Shown here piece after piece: positions 1 to 9,144 of a stretch of DNA of 64,000 nt; within the stretch, counting starts at the first letter, position 1; each line of letters starts with the position of its first letter. The DNA comes from Thiogranum sp. GTDB taxonomy: Bacteria; Pseudomonadota; Gammaproteobacteria; DSM-19610. The notes beneath the pieces were generated by a model. It saw only the letters and a program-made list of their open reading frames with translations, made no database searches and had not been told where the DNA came from. The stretch spans positions 62,001 through 126,000 of the forward strand of contig JASBSS010000001.1 in assembly GCA_030148805.1 (NCBI GenBank), given 5' to 3'. Both the position numbers and the translations under genes were made by a program.

Positions 1-54
1 AGCGTCCTGCGCGCCAGCGACGCGGGACTGGAGTTGCTGAGCCTGCCGGCCTGA
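1..54 (+). CDS. C-terminal end of an unidentified protein (partial)
   Basis: Seventeen codons are open in frame 1 from the window edge and end in TGA at 52-54. The encoded tail is SVLRASDAGLELLSLPA. Codon use is GC-rich at third positions, as in the neighbouring genes. The following gene is convergent and starts its stop codon at 56, so this looks like the true end of a plus-strand gene. Too little is visible to assign a function. Confidence 0.4.
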   Translation, partial: SVLRASDAGLELLSLPA

Positions 55-55
55 C

Positions 56-787
56 TCAGTCGGCCGCCGCCGGCATCACGGCATAGGATTGCGGCACCTC
101 GAACAACGCGTCGTCAACCACCAGGTCGCGTTTGAACCCGGTCAGCTCGCGCCGCTCTCCGGCCTGGTTCCAGTCGGCCAACAGCATGCCCTGACGCAGC
201 GGGAAATCGGTGGCGTAAAGATAACGCGACAGGAAACAAGGTGTCTGCATCTCCACCGGCGTGCGCGCCAGCGTGCGCCCCTGTTGCACCGCCAGCGCAC
301 GGCTGAACTCCTGCAACGCCAGGCGCACCGGTTCGAGAAAACCGGGCGCCACCAGCGCCGTGCGGCACACCTCACCACCGGCCGACAGTTCCACCTGCAA
401 CGGCTCCTGGCCGCCAATCGACGGTGCCCCCTGGGCGCTGCGCTTGTCGACCGTGAAGCTCAGGGTCCGCGGCTTTTGCGGCAACGCGCCGCCACCGTCG
501 ATCTCGAGGACGGTGCGGTTGTCCCGCGCCACGGAGTAGATTTTACGCGTCTGGCGGTCGAACAGCAGAAAATCGCCGCTGTCCACCCCATCGTCGGAAC
601 GCATGAACCGGGGGGTCACGAGATAGCGCACGGGATAGGGCGCTATCCCCGGCTCCTGCTCCTGAAACCAGACCACGGTCGCGGTGGTCTGCGCGTGGGC
701 ACCGGCAAGGATGCCCAGGAGCATCAGCGCGGTGACCCAGCGCGCGGCCATTTTGCTACCGCTGCGCAACCCCATCAGGATCTGCAT
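56..787 (-). CDS. Exported hypothetical protein
   Basis: A protein of 243 residues that I do not recognise. The start at 787 is chosen because GGAGGT lies nine bases upstream; it overlaps the end of the DUF455 gene by 13 bases. Alternatives are ATG 775, which overlaps that stop as TGATG, and ATG 751. Around residues 13-32 there is a basic segment, a hydrophobic stretch (ALMLLGILAGAHA) and an AHA-Q junction that looks like a signal peptidase I site. The mature part is soluble and beta-rich in appearance, with a tract FLLFDRQTRKIYSV that resembles a folded domain and one Cys pair near the centre and C-terminus. It is probably periplasmic and co-expressed with the ferritin-like protein upstream. 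Confidence 0.7.
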   Translation of the reverse strand: MQILMGLRSGSKMAARWVTALMLLGILAGAHAQTTATVVWFQEQEPGIAPYPVRYLVTPRFMRSDDGVDSGDFLLFDRQTRKIYSVARDNRTVLEIDGGGALPQKPRTLSFTVDKRSAQGAPSIGGQEPLQVELSAGGEVCRTALVAPGFLEPVRLALQEFSRALAVQQGRTLARTPVEMQTPCFLSRYLYATDFPLRQGMLLADWNQAGERRELTGFKRDLVVDDALFEVPQSYAVMPAAAD

Positions 788-1605
788 GCCGCCAATACCT
801 CCAGTTGTCGCATTTCCTCGTCGTTGAAACCCGCCTGCAGACGGGCGGCGTAATGAAACGGCCGCCGCACCTGTCCGGCCATGTACGCCTGCAACAGTTC
901 GACAAACGTGGTGTCGGGGTCGAGGCCGCGCTGCGCGCACAAATAGCGAAACCAGCGGCTGCCGATTCGCACATGACCGATCTCGTCACGCAGTATCACC
1001 TCGAGCGCCGCCACCGCGCAAGCGTCGCCGGTTTTGCGCAGCTTCTCGACAATCGCGGGTGTCACGTCCAGGCCGCGCGCCTCCAGCACCCGCGGCACCA
1101 GCGCCATGCGCACCAGCGGGTCGTGCGCGGTCTTGCAGGCCATCTCCCACAACCCGTCGTGCGCGTCGAAATCACCGTAGGCGTAACCGAGCCGTTGCAG
1201 GCAATCGCACAGCAGAGCGAAATGCAGCGCCTCCTCGCGCGCCACCCGCGCCCAGTCGCGGTAGAAGTCCGGCGGCAGCCCGCGGAACCGGTAAACCGCG
1301 TCCCAGGCGAGATTGATGGCGTTGAACTCTATGTGGGCGAGCGCGTGCAACAGCGTCGCCCTTCCCTGCGCACTGCCCAGCTTCCTTTTGGGGAGCCCGC
1401 GCGGCGCCACCAGCCGGGGACGCGCCGGCCGGCCCGGCCGGGTGACGGCCACCACCGGCGACGCGTCGGCCACCGGCCGCAGGCGCCCGTGCTGCACGGC
1501 GGTGAATACCGCCTCGCTGAGCCGGCATTTCTCCCCCGGGTCCTCGCAGCGCAGACAGCGCAACGCCTGGGCGAACAGGTCCTCACTCATCGGCGTGCGG
1601 TCCAT
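775..1605 (-). CDS. DUF455-family ferritin-like protein
   Basis: This protein of 276 residues matches the DUF455 group of ferritin-like four-helix proteins. Carboxylate and His residues typical of a diiron site are visible as AHIEFNAINLAWD, REEALHF and RDEIGHV, spaced along the helical half of the protein. The activity of the family is not established; a metal-dependent oxidoreductase role is inference. The start at 1605 (MDRTPMSED) is preferred over an upstream in-frame start at 1647, which would lie inside the AT-rich promoter region. ATG 1590 is also possible. The gene overlaps the exported hypothetical protein downstream, so the two are likely one transcript. Confidence 0.75.
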   Translation of the reverse strand: MDRTPMSEDLFAQALRCLRCEDPGEKCRLSEAVFTAVQHGRLRPVADASPVVAVTRPGRPARPRLVAPRGLPKRKLGSAQGRATLLHALAHIEFNAINLAWDAVYRFRGLPPDFYRDWARVAREEALHFALLCDCLQRLGYAYGDFDAHDGLWEMACKTAHDPLVRMALVPRVLEARGLDVTPAIVEKLRKTGDACAVAALEVILRDEIGHVRIGSRWFRYLCAQRGLDPDTTFVELLQAYMAGQVRRPFHYAARLQAGFNDEEMRQLEVLAACRS

Positions 1606-1745
1606 TTTGGGGTAAACTTCATATACAACATTTAAAATATATAGCAATAATATGTTTTTTAATGATTAAATCTGATGGCGTTCTTTCTTTGACAGGCCTT
1701 GCCGCTTTGGGCATGCTGACGCCAGGCCTCGAGAGGGATAGAACC
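1606..1745. promoter_or_regulatory. Divergent AT-rich promoter region
   Basis: The gap between the DUF455 gene and the small plus-strand gene holds a strongly AT-rich stretch at about 1618-1670, unlike the GC-rich surroundings. It contains several TATAAT-like hexamers on both strands (for example around 1635-1655). This is where divergent promoters would be expected. No specific operator could be identified. Confidence 0.4.
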
Positions 1746-2084
1746 ATGACGATACCGCACCATGCCCTCGAAGTTTACGAACCCTACGACTACCGCGGTG
1801 ACAACCCACTCAGCGTGGCCGGTGTCGCCGTCGTGGCCGGTCCGATGCGCGACAATTATTACCTGGTGCAGCTCGACCAGCCATTGCTCGTCGACGACAC
1901 CCCGGTGACCCAGTTGCTGGTACAGCCACGCTACAACGGCGACAAGATCGATCGCGCGGTCTCCAGTACCTGCACGGTGAACATCGCCCGGGTGGTCGGC
2001 GATACCGATCTGGTGAATCTGGAGCGGGTGAGTTTTGACCAGTTCATCCGCTGGGGCGTGGGCAAAATCAGCCCGCCCGCCTGA
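1746..2084 (+). CDS. Small hypothetical protein
   Basis: A protein of 112 residues with no recognised domain. ATG 1746 is chosen because AGAGGG lies nine bases upstream; an upstream in-frame ATG at 1662 sits inside the AT-rich promoter and would add an unlikely N-terminus. The sequence has no signal peptide and no Cys pairs except one CTVN. Residues 55-90 (TQLLVQPRYNGDKIDRAVSS) look like a beta-rich soluble fold. It ends two bases before the convergent SIMPL gene stop. Confidence 0.55.
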   Translation: MTIPHHALEVYEPYDYRGDNPLSVAGVAVVAGPMRDNYYLVQLDQPLLVDDTPVTQLLVQPRYNGDKIDRAVSSTCTVNIARVVGDTDLVNLERVSFDQFIRWGVGKISPPA

Positions 2085-2086
2085 GC

Positions 2087-2782
2087 TCAATCGCGCAGCA
2101 GCTGAATCCTGCCGCTGACCTGCACGCTGATTCGGCTGGTGCCCTGATCGAAGCCGGGGCTGGTGATGGCGGCCGCTCCCACCGCCCCCATGGCCTCGGC
2201 GCGCAAGCCGATGGGCTGCTGCAGCGGACCGCTGTGAACGGTGGCGTCCATAAGCCGGTAAGCCTGGGCATCCAGGGACTTGCGGATCAGCTGCGCACGC
2301 TCGCCAAAAGCCGCCAACGCCTGTTCAATCAACGCCGCCTCGACCTGACGACGTTGCTCGGCGGAAACCGAGAACTGCAACGACTGGATCTGGAGGCGTT
2401 CCTGCAACACGCCCAGCGCCCGGCTAAGTGCCTCCACGTCCGCGGATTCGAGGCGCAACTCCTGGCGCCCGCGCCAGCGCGCGATGCGGCTGTCTTCATA
2501 GACCGGGAAGGTCTGATAGCCACCGCTGTGGGCACGGATCGCGTCGTGTTGCTTGAGCTGGGCCAAGGCCCAGCCCATGGTGGCGTTGATCTGCTGGGCC
2601 AGTTGCGCCGGGTCGCGCTGTTCCACGGTGACGCTCAACACCGCCTCGGCGCGGTCGTTGGCCACCTCGCGGCTGACCTCGACCTGGAAGCTGACCTGGT
2701 CCTCGGGCGGCTTTTCCTCCGCCAGCCCCAGCGTGGAAACGGCCATCAGAACGAACCAGAGACCGATCGATCGGCTGCGCAT
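2087..2782 (-). CDS. SIMPL (DUF541) domain periplasmic protein
   Basis: A protein of 231 residues with the SIMPL/DUF541 pattern: an early segment VSREVANDRAEAVLSVTVEQ, a central helix, and a C-terminal strand RISVQVSGRIQLLRD. The start at 2782 is supported by GGGAG eight bases upstream. A signal peptide (MRSRSIGLWFVLMAVSTLGLA) predicts export. Family members are periplasmic or outer-membrane proteins linked to stress tolerance, with no defined catalytic activity. It lies immediately downstream of metZ on the same strand (14-base gap) and could be read through from it. Confidence 0.8.
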   Translation of the reverse strand: MRSRSIGLWFVLMAVSTLGLAEEKPPEDQVSFQVEVSREVANDRAEAVLSVTVEQRDPAQLAQQINATMGWALAQLKQHDAIRAHSGGYQTFPVYEDSRIARWRGRQELRLESADVEALSRALGVLQERLQIQSLQFSVSAEQRRQVEAALIEQALAAFGERAQLIRKSLDAQAYRLMDATVHSGPLQQPIGLRAEAMGAVGAAAITSPGFDQGTSRISVQVSGRIQLLRD

Positions 2783-2796
2783 GTCGTTGTCTCCCG

Positions 2797-3981
2797 CTAT
2801 GAATCCAAACCGCGCGCCAGATCGGCGCACAAATCCTCGAACGTCTCCAGACCGACCGCCACCCTGACCAGGCCGTCGGCTATCCCGGCCTCCTGGCGCT
2901 GTTGCGGGCTCAGACGCCCGTGGGTGGTGGTCGCCGGGTGGGTGATGGTGGTCTTGGTATCGCCCAGGTTGGCGGTGATCGAGCAGATCCGCGTCGCGTC
3001 GATCAGCCGCCAGGCGGCGGCCTGACCGCCTTCGACCTCGAACGAGACGATGCCACCAAAACCACTCTGCTGTCTAGCCGCCAGCGCGTGCTGCGGGTGG
3101 GAGTCGAGCCCCGGATAAAACACCCGCGTCACCCCGGGCTGCTGTTGCAGCCATTGCGCCAGGCGGCCCGCCGACTGGCAATGCGCCTGCATGCGCAGGG
3201 AAAGCGTCTCCAGCCCCTTGAGAAACACCCAGGCGTTGAACGGACTCATGCTGGGGCCGCAGGTGCGCAGAAAACCATACACGGCGTTACCGACCAGCGC
3301 CTCGCTGCCGACCACCGCGCCGCCCACGCAACGCCCCTGCCCGTCGAGGTACTTGGTGGCCGAGTGGATCACGATATCGGCGCCCAGCTCCAGCGGCCGC
3401 TGTAACGCTGGCGTGCAGAAACAGTTGTCCACCGCCAGCAGGCAATCGTGCGCGTGCGCCAACGCCGCCAGCGCGGCGATATCGGCGATTTCCGTCAGTG
3501 GATTGGACGGTGTCTCCAGAAACAGCAGTCGGGTGCGCGGCGTTATCGCCGCCTCCCAGGCCGCCAGGTCCGCCTGCGCCACAAAGGTGGTGTCGACCCC
3601 GAACTTGCGCAGATAGTTGTCGAACAACAAGGTGGTGCTGCCGAAGATGCTGCGCGAGGAGACGATGTGATCGCCGCTGGCGAGCAGGCCCGCGCAGGTG
3701 GCGTAGATCGCCGCCATGCCCGAGGCGGTGGCCACGCAGCGCTCGCCGTTCTCCAGCGCGGCCAGGCGTTGTTCGAAGGTGCGCACGGTCGGGTTGGTGA
3801 AACGCGAATAGATGTTGCCGGGCTGTTCGCCGGAAAAGCGCGCGGCCGCCGCCGCCGCGCTTTCAAAGACATAGCTGGAAGTGGGAAAGATCGGCTCGGC
3901 GTGCTCCAACTCTTCGGTGCGCCGCTGGCCGGCACGCACGGCCAGGGTATCGAAGCCCGGGGAAGATTCGGTTTCGGACAT
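2797..3981 (-). CDS. metZ: O-succinylhomoserine sulfhydrylase
   Basis: A 394-residue Cys/Met-metabolism PLP enzyme. It would condense O-succinylhomoserine with sulfide to homocysteine. Visible signatures are FETPSNPLTEIADI, the substrate and PLP site VDNCFCTPALQRPLELGADI, and the PLP lysine in HSATKYLDGQGR. The C-terminal NLGDTKTTITHPATTTH is typical of the MetZ branch rather than cystathionine gamma-synthase. ATG 3981 has GGAG ten bases upstream. The purF-metZ order is the usual one in pseudomonad-like gammaproteobacteria. A SAM-II riboswitch and an intrinsic terminator in the leader indicate feedback control by S-adenosylmethionine. Confidence 0.93.
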   Translation of the reverse strand: MSETESSPGFDTLAVRAGQRRTEELEHAEPIFPTSSYVFESAAAAAARFSGEQPGNIYSRFTNPTVRTFEQRLAALENGERCVATASGMAAIYATCAGLLASGDHIVSSRSIFGSTTLLFDNYLRKFGVDTTFVAQADLAAWEAAITPRTRLLFLETPSNPLTEIADIAALAALAHAHDCLLAVDNCFCTPALQRPLELGADIVIHSATKYLDGQGRCVGGAVVGSEALVGNAVYGFLRTCGPSMSPFNAWVFLKGLETLSLRMQAHCQSAGRLAQWLQQQPGVTRVFYPGLDSHPQHALAARQQSGFGGIVSFEVEGGQAAAWRLIDATRICSITANLGDTKTTITHPATTTHGRLSPQQRQEAGIADGLVRVAVGLETFEDLCADLARGLDS

Positions 3982-4022
3982 AGGTAGTGTGCTCCGCAAT
4001 GACTGACTGACACGCGGGCACG

Positions 4023-4056
4023 AAAAAACCCGCTCCCGACCGACAGCGAAAGCAGG
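4023..4056 (-). terminator. Intrinsic terminator in the metZ leader
   Basis: On the minus strand CCTGCTTTC pairs with GGGAGCGGG (nine pairs including G-T) around a loop of about ten bases, followed at once by six T. It lies between the SAM-II aptamer and metZ, about eight bases after the aptamer core. It could be the expression platform of the riboswitch or the terminator of purF; its position upstream of metZ fits attenuation. Confidence 0.75.
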
Positions 4057-4059
4057 TGC

Positions 4060-4118
4060 CATCGCTTTAGCCGCATTTATTAGGCGCCCGCAAGCTGAAA
4101 CTCAAATCGGCGCTCAGT
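4060..4118 (-). promoter_or_regulatory. SAM-II (SAM-alpha) riboswitch
   Basis: The minus strand shows the SAM-II layout. A five-pair P1 helix is formed by GCGCC (4113-4109) and GGCGC (4088-4084). Its 20-base loop begins GATTTGAG and contains GCTTGC. After P1 comes the conserved single-stranded tail ATAAATG, two bases, then GCTAAA. This matches the crystallised SAM-II aptamer almost position for position (GATTTA in the loop; ATAAATG-NN-GCTAAA after P1). The class binds S-adenosylmethionine and represses methionine synthesis genes. It lies directly upstream of metZ, the expected target. SAM-II is known mainly from alphaproteobacteria, so the host background is of interest. Confidence 0.9.
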
Positions 4119-4148
4119 CGACAGGCTAGGCAATATCCCTGGGCGCTG

Positions 4149-5660
4149 TCAAGCGTTGTTGTGCATCTCGATCACCTCGTCATCCAGGATACGGCGTTCT
4201 TCCTTGGCGATGTCGTTGCGTAGATTTTCAAGGTGATTGAGATAGTTGGCGGTCACCCCGCCGGTCACGTACTCGCCGGTGAAGACCGAACAGTCGAAGG
4301 CGCGAATCTCCCGGTTGCCCCGTCCGACAGCGGCGACCAGGTCCTCGAGGTCCTGGAAGACCAACCAGTCGGCGCCAATCGCCGCGGCGATCTGCTCGAC
4401 GCTGCGCCCGTGGGCGATCAATTCGTCCTTGGTGGGCATGTCGATGCCATAGACGTTGGGATAGCGCACCGGCGGCGCGGCGGAGGCGAAGAACACGCTT
4501 TTGGCACCGGCATCGCGCGCCATCTGGATGATCTGCTGCGAGGTGGTGCCGCGGACGATGGAGTCGTCCACCAGCATGACGTTCTTGTCCTTGAATTCCA
4601 GCTCGATGGCGTTGAGCTTCTGGCGCACCGATTTCTTGCGCTGCTGCTGCCCGGGCATGATGAAGGTGCGGCCGATGTAGCGGTTCTTGATGAAGCCTTC
4701 GCGGTATTTCACGCCGAGATTGTTCGCCAGTTCCAGGGCCGCCGTGCGGCTGGTGTCCGGAATCGGAATGACGACATCGATCTTGTGATCGGGGCGCTCG
4801 CGGCGAATTTTCTCCGCCAGGACCTCGCCCATGCGCAGCCGCGCCTTGTAGACCGAGATATTGTCGATAATCGAATCCGGGCGGGCCAGATAGACGTGCT
4901 CGAAAATGCACGGCGCGTAGCTGGGGTTGTCCGCGCACTGGCGCTTGGCCATGCCGCCGCTCATGCTCAACAGCACCGCCTCGCCGGGGCGCACGTCGTC
5001 GATCAGCTCGAAGCCCAGGGTATCCAGTGCCACACTCTCGGAGGCGATCATGTACTCCACCCCCTGGGCCGTTTCGCGCTTGCCATAGACCAGGGGACGC
5101 ACACCGTAGGGATCGCGGAAGGCGACAATGCCGAAACCGGTGATCATCGCCACCGCGGCATAGGCGCCGCTGCAGCGCCGGTGCACGCCGGCGACGGCGG
5201 CAAACACATCGTCCTGGTCGATCACCAGCTTGCCGCGCCGTTGCAGCTCGTGGGCGAACACGTTGAGCAGCACCTCGGAATCGGACTCGGTGTTGATGTG
5301 GCGCAGATCCTCGCGATAGAGGTTTTGTTTCAGCTCCTCGGCGTTGACCAGATTGCCGTTGTGCGCCAAAGAGATACCATAAGGCGAATTGACGTAGAAC
5401 GGCTGGGCTTCGGCCGAGCTTTCGCAACCGGCGGTGGGATAGCGCACGTGGCCGATGCCCATGGTGCCGCGCAGGCGCAACATATGGCGGGTGTGGAAAA
5501 CGTCGCGCACCAGGCCGTTGTCCTTGCGCAGACACAGCTGATCGCCCTCGCAGGTCATGATGCCGGCGGCATCCTGGCCGCGGTGCTGCAAAACCGTCAG
5601 GGCGTCGTAGATCGACTGATTAACGGCGCTGAAAGAAACGATTCCGACAATTCCACACAC
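4149..5660 (-). CDS. purF: Amidophosphoribosyltransferase
   Basis: A full-length 503-residue PurF, catalysing the first committed step of purine synthesis: PRPP plus glutamine to phosphoribosylamine. It begins MCGIVGIV, so Cys2 is the N-terminal nucleophile of the glutaminase domain; HRGQDAAGI and RYPTAG follow. The PRPP-binding loop of the phosphoribosyltransferase domain is [18 protein letters not shown] at about residues 364-381. There is no propeptide. It lies 29 bases downstream of cvpA, the standard cvpA-purF arrangement. Confidence 0.97.
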   Translation of the reverse strand: MCGIVGIVSFSAVNQSIYDALTVLQHRGQDAAGIMTCEGDQLCLRKDNGLVRDVFHTRHMLRLRGTMGIGHVRYPTAGCESSAEAQPFYVNSPYGISLAHNGNLVNAEELKQNLYREDLRHINTESDSEVLLNVFAHELQRRGKLVIDQDDVFAAVAGVHRRCSGAYAAVAMITGFGIVAFRDPYGVRPLVYGKRETAQGVEYMIASESVALDTLGFELIDDVRPGEAVLLSMSGGMAKRQCADNPSYAPCIFEHVYLARPDSIIDNISVYKARLRMGEVLAEKIRRERPDHKIDVVIPIPDTSRTAALELANNLGVKYREGFIKNRYIGRTFIMPGQQQRKKSVRQKLNAIELEFKDKNVMLVDDSIVRGTTSQQIIQMARDAGAKSVFFASAAPPVRYPNVYGIDMPTKDELIAHGRSVEQIAAAIGADWLVFQDLEDLVAAVGRGNREIRAFDCSVFTGEYVTGGVTANYLNHLENLRNDIAKEERRILDDEVIEMHNNA

Positions 5661-5689
5661 TGGCCCTAACCCCGAAATTCACTCATTGC

Positions 5690-6187
5690 TCAGACACCCT
5701 GGAACTGGATATTCCTGGCGATATCCTCAGGCAGAAAGCTCTTGATCCACAGAGCCAGCTCCTGAAAGTGCCCCAATAGCAGCGATTGCTGCCACCAGGG
5801 ATCCTGCGGTAGCGCGGTCAAACCCGCCAACAACACCATCACGGCGATAATCACAACCCCGCGGGCGACGCCGAACACCACCCCTAGCGCCCGGTCGGTG
5901 GCCGTCAGACCGGTCTTAGCGACCAGCTGCCCGGCCAGATAGCTGATCAGTCCGCCGACCAGCACGGTGACGATGAACAATAATCCGAAGCCGACGATGT
6001 CGCGCACCGAAGGCGTCTCGATCCATCGCCCCAGCCAGTCCCCAAGGTCGTGGAAGAACACCAGGGCGACCCACAACGCGGCCACCCAGCTGGCCAGCGA
6101 CAAGGCCTCCCGGACAAAGCCGCGCCACAGGCTCAACAGCGCCGAAACGAGAATGATCGCCAGCAGAATGTAATCGATCCAGATCAA
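5690..6187 (-). CDS. cvpA: CvpA family inner-membrane protein
   Basis: A protein of 165 residues with four predicted transmembrane segments, beginning MIWIDYILLAIILVSALLSL and containing FVREALSLASWVAALWVA, the family signature. CvpA was named for colicin V production and is associated with envelope and bile-salt tolerance; its molecular role is uncertain. It sits directly upstream of purF, as in Escherichia coli. Confidence 0.93.
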   Translation of the reverse strand: MIWIDYILLAIILVSALLSLWRGFVREALSLASWVAALWVALVFFHDLGDWLGRWIETPSVRDIVGFGLLFIVTVLVGGLISYLAGQLVAKTGLTATDRALGVVFGVARGVVIIAVMVLLAGLTALPQDPWWQQSLLLGHFQELALWIKSFLPEDIARNIQFQGV

Positions 6188-6278
6188 GCGACCGACCTGA
6201 ACCGCGGATCCAGACAGTGCCGCTCACCAGAATTCATACGCGATATTTTACGCCAAGAGCCCGGGCAACGACAGTCGC

Positions 6279-6950
6279 TCACGGATAGGAAAGCACACGA
6301 CCCTTGAGGTCAAACTGGCTGGCCAATTTCTGCTGATCCTGCTCGGCTTCGCCGCGCTCCAGATAGGGTCCGACGCGCACCCGGTAGTGGGTCTTGCCGG
6401 CGACCGTCACTTTTTCCACCTGGGTGACGAATTTCGCCTGGCGCAAGCGCTCGCGCAGTCGCAGCGCATTCTGCTCGCTGGAAAAACTGCCGACCTGAAC
6501 CACCCAGCTACCCAGCGCGCCCGCAGGCTTCGCGTCGGCGGCGTCGGTCGCCGGCGCCGGCTGCTGCGTGCCGGCCGGCGACCCGGCCGCCGTGGCCGGG
6601 GTTGCGGGCGCCGGCGCGACGACCGGCGCATCGGCTGGCGCCGGCGGCGATGCCTGTTGCGGCAGCGGCAGGGGGATGTCTGCGCTGTCCTCAGCCGGCT
6701 CCTCCGCGTCCTGGAGCCGATCCGACGGAGACGTCTGCACGACCGAATCACTCGGCGTGGCCGGGATCTCGCCGCTCTGGGGAATGTCCTCCAGCGGCTG
6801 GTTCAGCCCCTGATCCTGCGGCACCGGCAACGGCTCCATTTCCGGTACCAGATCGTGCTCCGGATTCTCCAACAGCATGGGAATGAAAATCACCGCCAGC
6901 GCCACCAGCACCACGGCGCCGACCAGGCGCTGTTTCAAAACCAAGTCCAT
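6279..6950 (-). CDS. SPOR-domain membrane protein (DedD-like)
   Basis: A protein of 223 residues with a short cytoplasmic N-terminus, one transmembrane segment (LVGAVVLVALAVIFIPMLL), a long Pro/Ala/Asp-rich periplasmic linker and a C-terminal SPOR domain (SWVVQVGSFSSEQNALRLRE to the end). SPOR domains bind denuded septal peptidoglycan, so it is probably a cell-division accessory protein like DedD. It stands between folC and cvpA, the usual dedD location. The low-complexity linker is rich in PAP and PATP runs. Confidence 0.9.
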   Translation of the reverse strand: MDLVLKQRLVGAVVLVALAVIFIPMLLENPEHDLVPEMEPLPVPQDQGLNQPLEDIPQSGEIPATPSDSVVQTSPSDRLQDAEEPAEDSADIPLPLPQQASPPAPADAPVVAPAPATPATAAGSPAGTQQPAPATDAADAKPAGALGSWVVQVGSFSSEQNALRLRERLRQAKFVTQVEKVTVAGKTHYRVRVGPYLERGEAEQDQQKLASQFDLKGRVLSYP

Positions 6951-6965
6951 TGTGTCTCCCCCGAA

Positions 6966-8234
6966 TCAGTCGAATTCCAGCTCAGACCACTGGGCAACCG
7001 TGTGAAACGACCCGCAAACCAGGATCCGGTCGCCTGCGCGCGTCGCCGCGCGCACGGCGCGCCGCGTCTGCGCCATGTCAACACCGACGGCCGCCGCCGG
7101 CTGCCCGGTGACGGCGCGGATGGTCGCCGCCAAGGCCTCCGGCGGGCTCGCTCGCGGCGCGGCCAACCCGGTGACATACCACTGCTGCACCTCCGCTTGC
7201 AAGGCGCGGACAAACGCCGCCGCGTCCTTGTCCCTGAGCATGCCAATCACCGCGTGGCAGCGACCCGGCAGCGGCAGCCCGCGCAAGGCCGCGGCCAATG
7301 CCTCGGCGGCCTGCGCATTATGAGATACATCCAGCACCTGTTCCACCTCCCCCGCGATGCGCTGGATGCGGCCCGGCAGATGCACCGCGCGCAGTCCGCG
7401 CTCCAGCGCCGCGCGCTCCAGCGGCAGCCCGATCGCCGCCAGCAGGCTGAGCACGCCCGCGGCATTGGCCAATTGGTGAGCGCCGGCGAGCGCCGGCAGC
7501 GGCAGCCCGGCCAACGCCGGTCCGTTGCCACGCCAGGTCCAGCTCGAAGCTTCGACCGAGTAGGAGAAATCGCGCCCGGCCAACAACAGCTTGGCACCGT
7601 GTCGGGCGGCGGCCTGTACGAGGCCTGCCGGCGGATCGGGTTCGGCACAGATCGCCGGACGCCCGCGGCGCATGATACCGGCCTTTTCCCGCGCGATGCT
7701 GTCACGGTCGGTGCCCAGCCATTCGGTGTGGTCGAGACCGATGCTGGTGATCAGGGCGGCGTCGGCGTCGACGACGTTGACCGCGTCGAGCCGTCCGCCG
7801 AGCCCGACCTCCAACAACGCCACGTCGAGCGGGCGGGCGCCCATGATATCCAACGCCGCCAGCGTACCGAACTCGAAATACGTCAGGGAGGTCTCCGCGC
7901 GCGCCGCGTCGACGCGGGCGAAGGCCGCGCACAGCGAGGCGTCGTCGATCATCTCGCCGCCGAGGCGGATTCTTTCGTTGTAACGCAACAAGTGGGGCGA
8001 ACTGTAGGCGCCCACACGATAACCGGCGCCGAGCAATAGGGCTTCCAGCAGGGCCAGCGAAGAGCCTTTGCCGTTGGTCCCGGCGACACTGATCACCACC
8101 GGAGCCGGGCGCAGACAGCCCAGTCGTGCCGCTACCCGGGCCACGCGCTCGAGACCGAGATCGATCGTCCGGGGATGGAGTGCTTCCTGCCAGTCGAGCC
8201 AGTCCTGCAGGCGAGTGAAACGTGCCGCGCTCAT
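6966..8234 (-). CDS. folC: Bifunctional folylpolyglutamate / dihydrofolate synthase
   Basis: A 422-residue Mur-ligase-fold enzyme that adds glutamate to dihydropteroate and to folates. The ATP-binding P-loop is VAGTNGKGSSLALLEALL; further family motifs are SSPHLLRYNERIRL, DVALLEVGLGGRLDA and DVSHNAQA. ATG 8234 is chosen: it has GGCGGA about ten bases upstream and gives a typical N-terminus, while a TTG six codons earlier (8252) is less likely. It is followed after 15 bases by the SPOR gene and preceded by accD, the conserved order. Confidence 0.95.
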   Translation of the reverse strand: MSAARFTRLQDWLDWQEALHPRTIDLGLERVARVAARLGCLRPAPVVISVAGTNGKGSSLALLEALLLGAGYRVGAYSSPHLLRYNERIRLGGEMIDDASLCAAFARVDAARAETSLTYFEFGTLAALDIMGARPLDVALLEVGLGGRLDAVNVVDADAALITSIGLDHTEWLGTDRDSIAREKAGIMRRGRPAICAEPDPPAGLVQAAARHGAKLLLAGRDFSYSVEASSWTWRGNGPALAGLPLPALAGAHQLANAAGVLSLLAAIGLPLERAALERGLRAVHLPGRIQRIAGEVEQVLDVSHNAQAAEALAAALRGLPLPGRCHAVIGMLRDKDAAAFVRALQAEVQQWYVTGLAAPRASPPEALAATIRAVTGQPAAAVGVDMAQTRRAVRAATRAGDRILVCGSFHTVAQWSELEFD

Positions 8235-8265
8235 TCGCGCCGATTCCGCCAACCCGGCCCCGCTG

Positions 8266-9129
8266 TCAGGCCGGCGCGGTAGGCTGCGTCAACATCGAAA
8301 GCAGCGAGGCGATGCGCGCGCGCATCTCGCGCCGGTCGACGATCTGGTCGATGGCGCCGTGTTGGAGCAGAAATTCGCTGCGCTGGAAGCCCTCGGGCAG
8401 GGTTTCACGCACGGTCTGTTCGATCACCCGCGGTCCGGCAAAACCGATCAGCGCCTTTGGCTCGGCCAGATTGATGTCGCCGAGCATGGCCAGACTGGCC
8501 GAGACCCCGCCCATGGTGGGGTCTGTGAGCACCGAGATAAAAGGCAGTCCCTCAGCCGACAACCGGGTCAGCGCGGCGCTGGTCTTGGACATCTGCATCA
8601 GCGAGTACAGGGCTTCCTGCATGCGCGCGCCGCCACTGGCGGAGAAGCACACCAAGGGCACCTGCCGCTCCAGACTGGCGTTGACGGCGCGCACAAAGCG
8701 CTCGCCGACCACCGAACCCATGGATCCGCCCATGTAGCGGAACTCGAACGCCGCGGCCACCAGCGCCATGCCCTCGAGTTCGCCGCGCATCACGATCAGG
8801 GCGTCGCTTTCGCCGCAGGCCTTCTGGGCCTGCTTGATCCGCTCGCTGTACTTCCTGCTGTCGCGGAACTTGAGCGGATCGGCCGGTTGCAACTCGGCGC
8901 CGATCTCCTCGCGTGGCTGCGGATCGAGAAACAAATCGAGCCGGCGCCGCGCACCGATGCGCATATGGTGTTCGCATTTCGGACACACATCCAGATTGCG
9001 CTCCAGCTCGGTCCGGTACAGTACCGCGTCGCACGCCGGACACTTGGTCCAAAGTCCTTCAGGCACCGTTCGCTTGTCCTTACTCTCGGTTCTGATGCGC
9101 GAAGGCATCAGCTTTTCAAACCAACTCAT
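8266..9129 (-). CDS. accD: Acetyl-CoA carboxylase carboxyltransferase subunit beta
   Basis: A 287-residue AccD, half of the carboxyltransferase that transfers CO2 from biotin to acetyl-CoA in fatty-acid synthesis. The N-terminal zinc ribbon is visible as [20 protein letters not shown] followed by PKCEHH. The crotonase-like core contains [19 protein letters not shown] and [16 protein letters not shown]. Full length, with the start [12 protein letters not shown] as in other gammaproteobacteria. It is flanked by trpA and folC. Confidence 0.97.
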   Translation of the reverse strand: MSWFEKLMPSRIRTESKDKRTVPEGLWTKCPACDAVLYRTELERNLDVCPKCEHHMRIGARRRLDLFLDPQPREEIGAELQPADPLKFRDSRKYSERIKQAQKACGESDALIVMRGELEGMALVAAAFEFRYMGGSMGSVVGERFVRAVNASLERQVPLVCFSASGGARMQEALYSLMQMSKTSAALTRLSAEGLPFISVLTDPTMGGVSASLAMLGDINLAEPKALIGFAGPRVIEQTVRETLPEGFQRSEFLLQHGAIDQIVDRREMRARIASLLSMLTQPTAPA

Positions 9130-9144
9130 GACAATCCTACCTGT

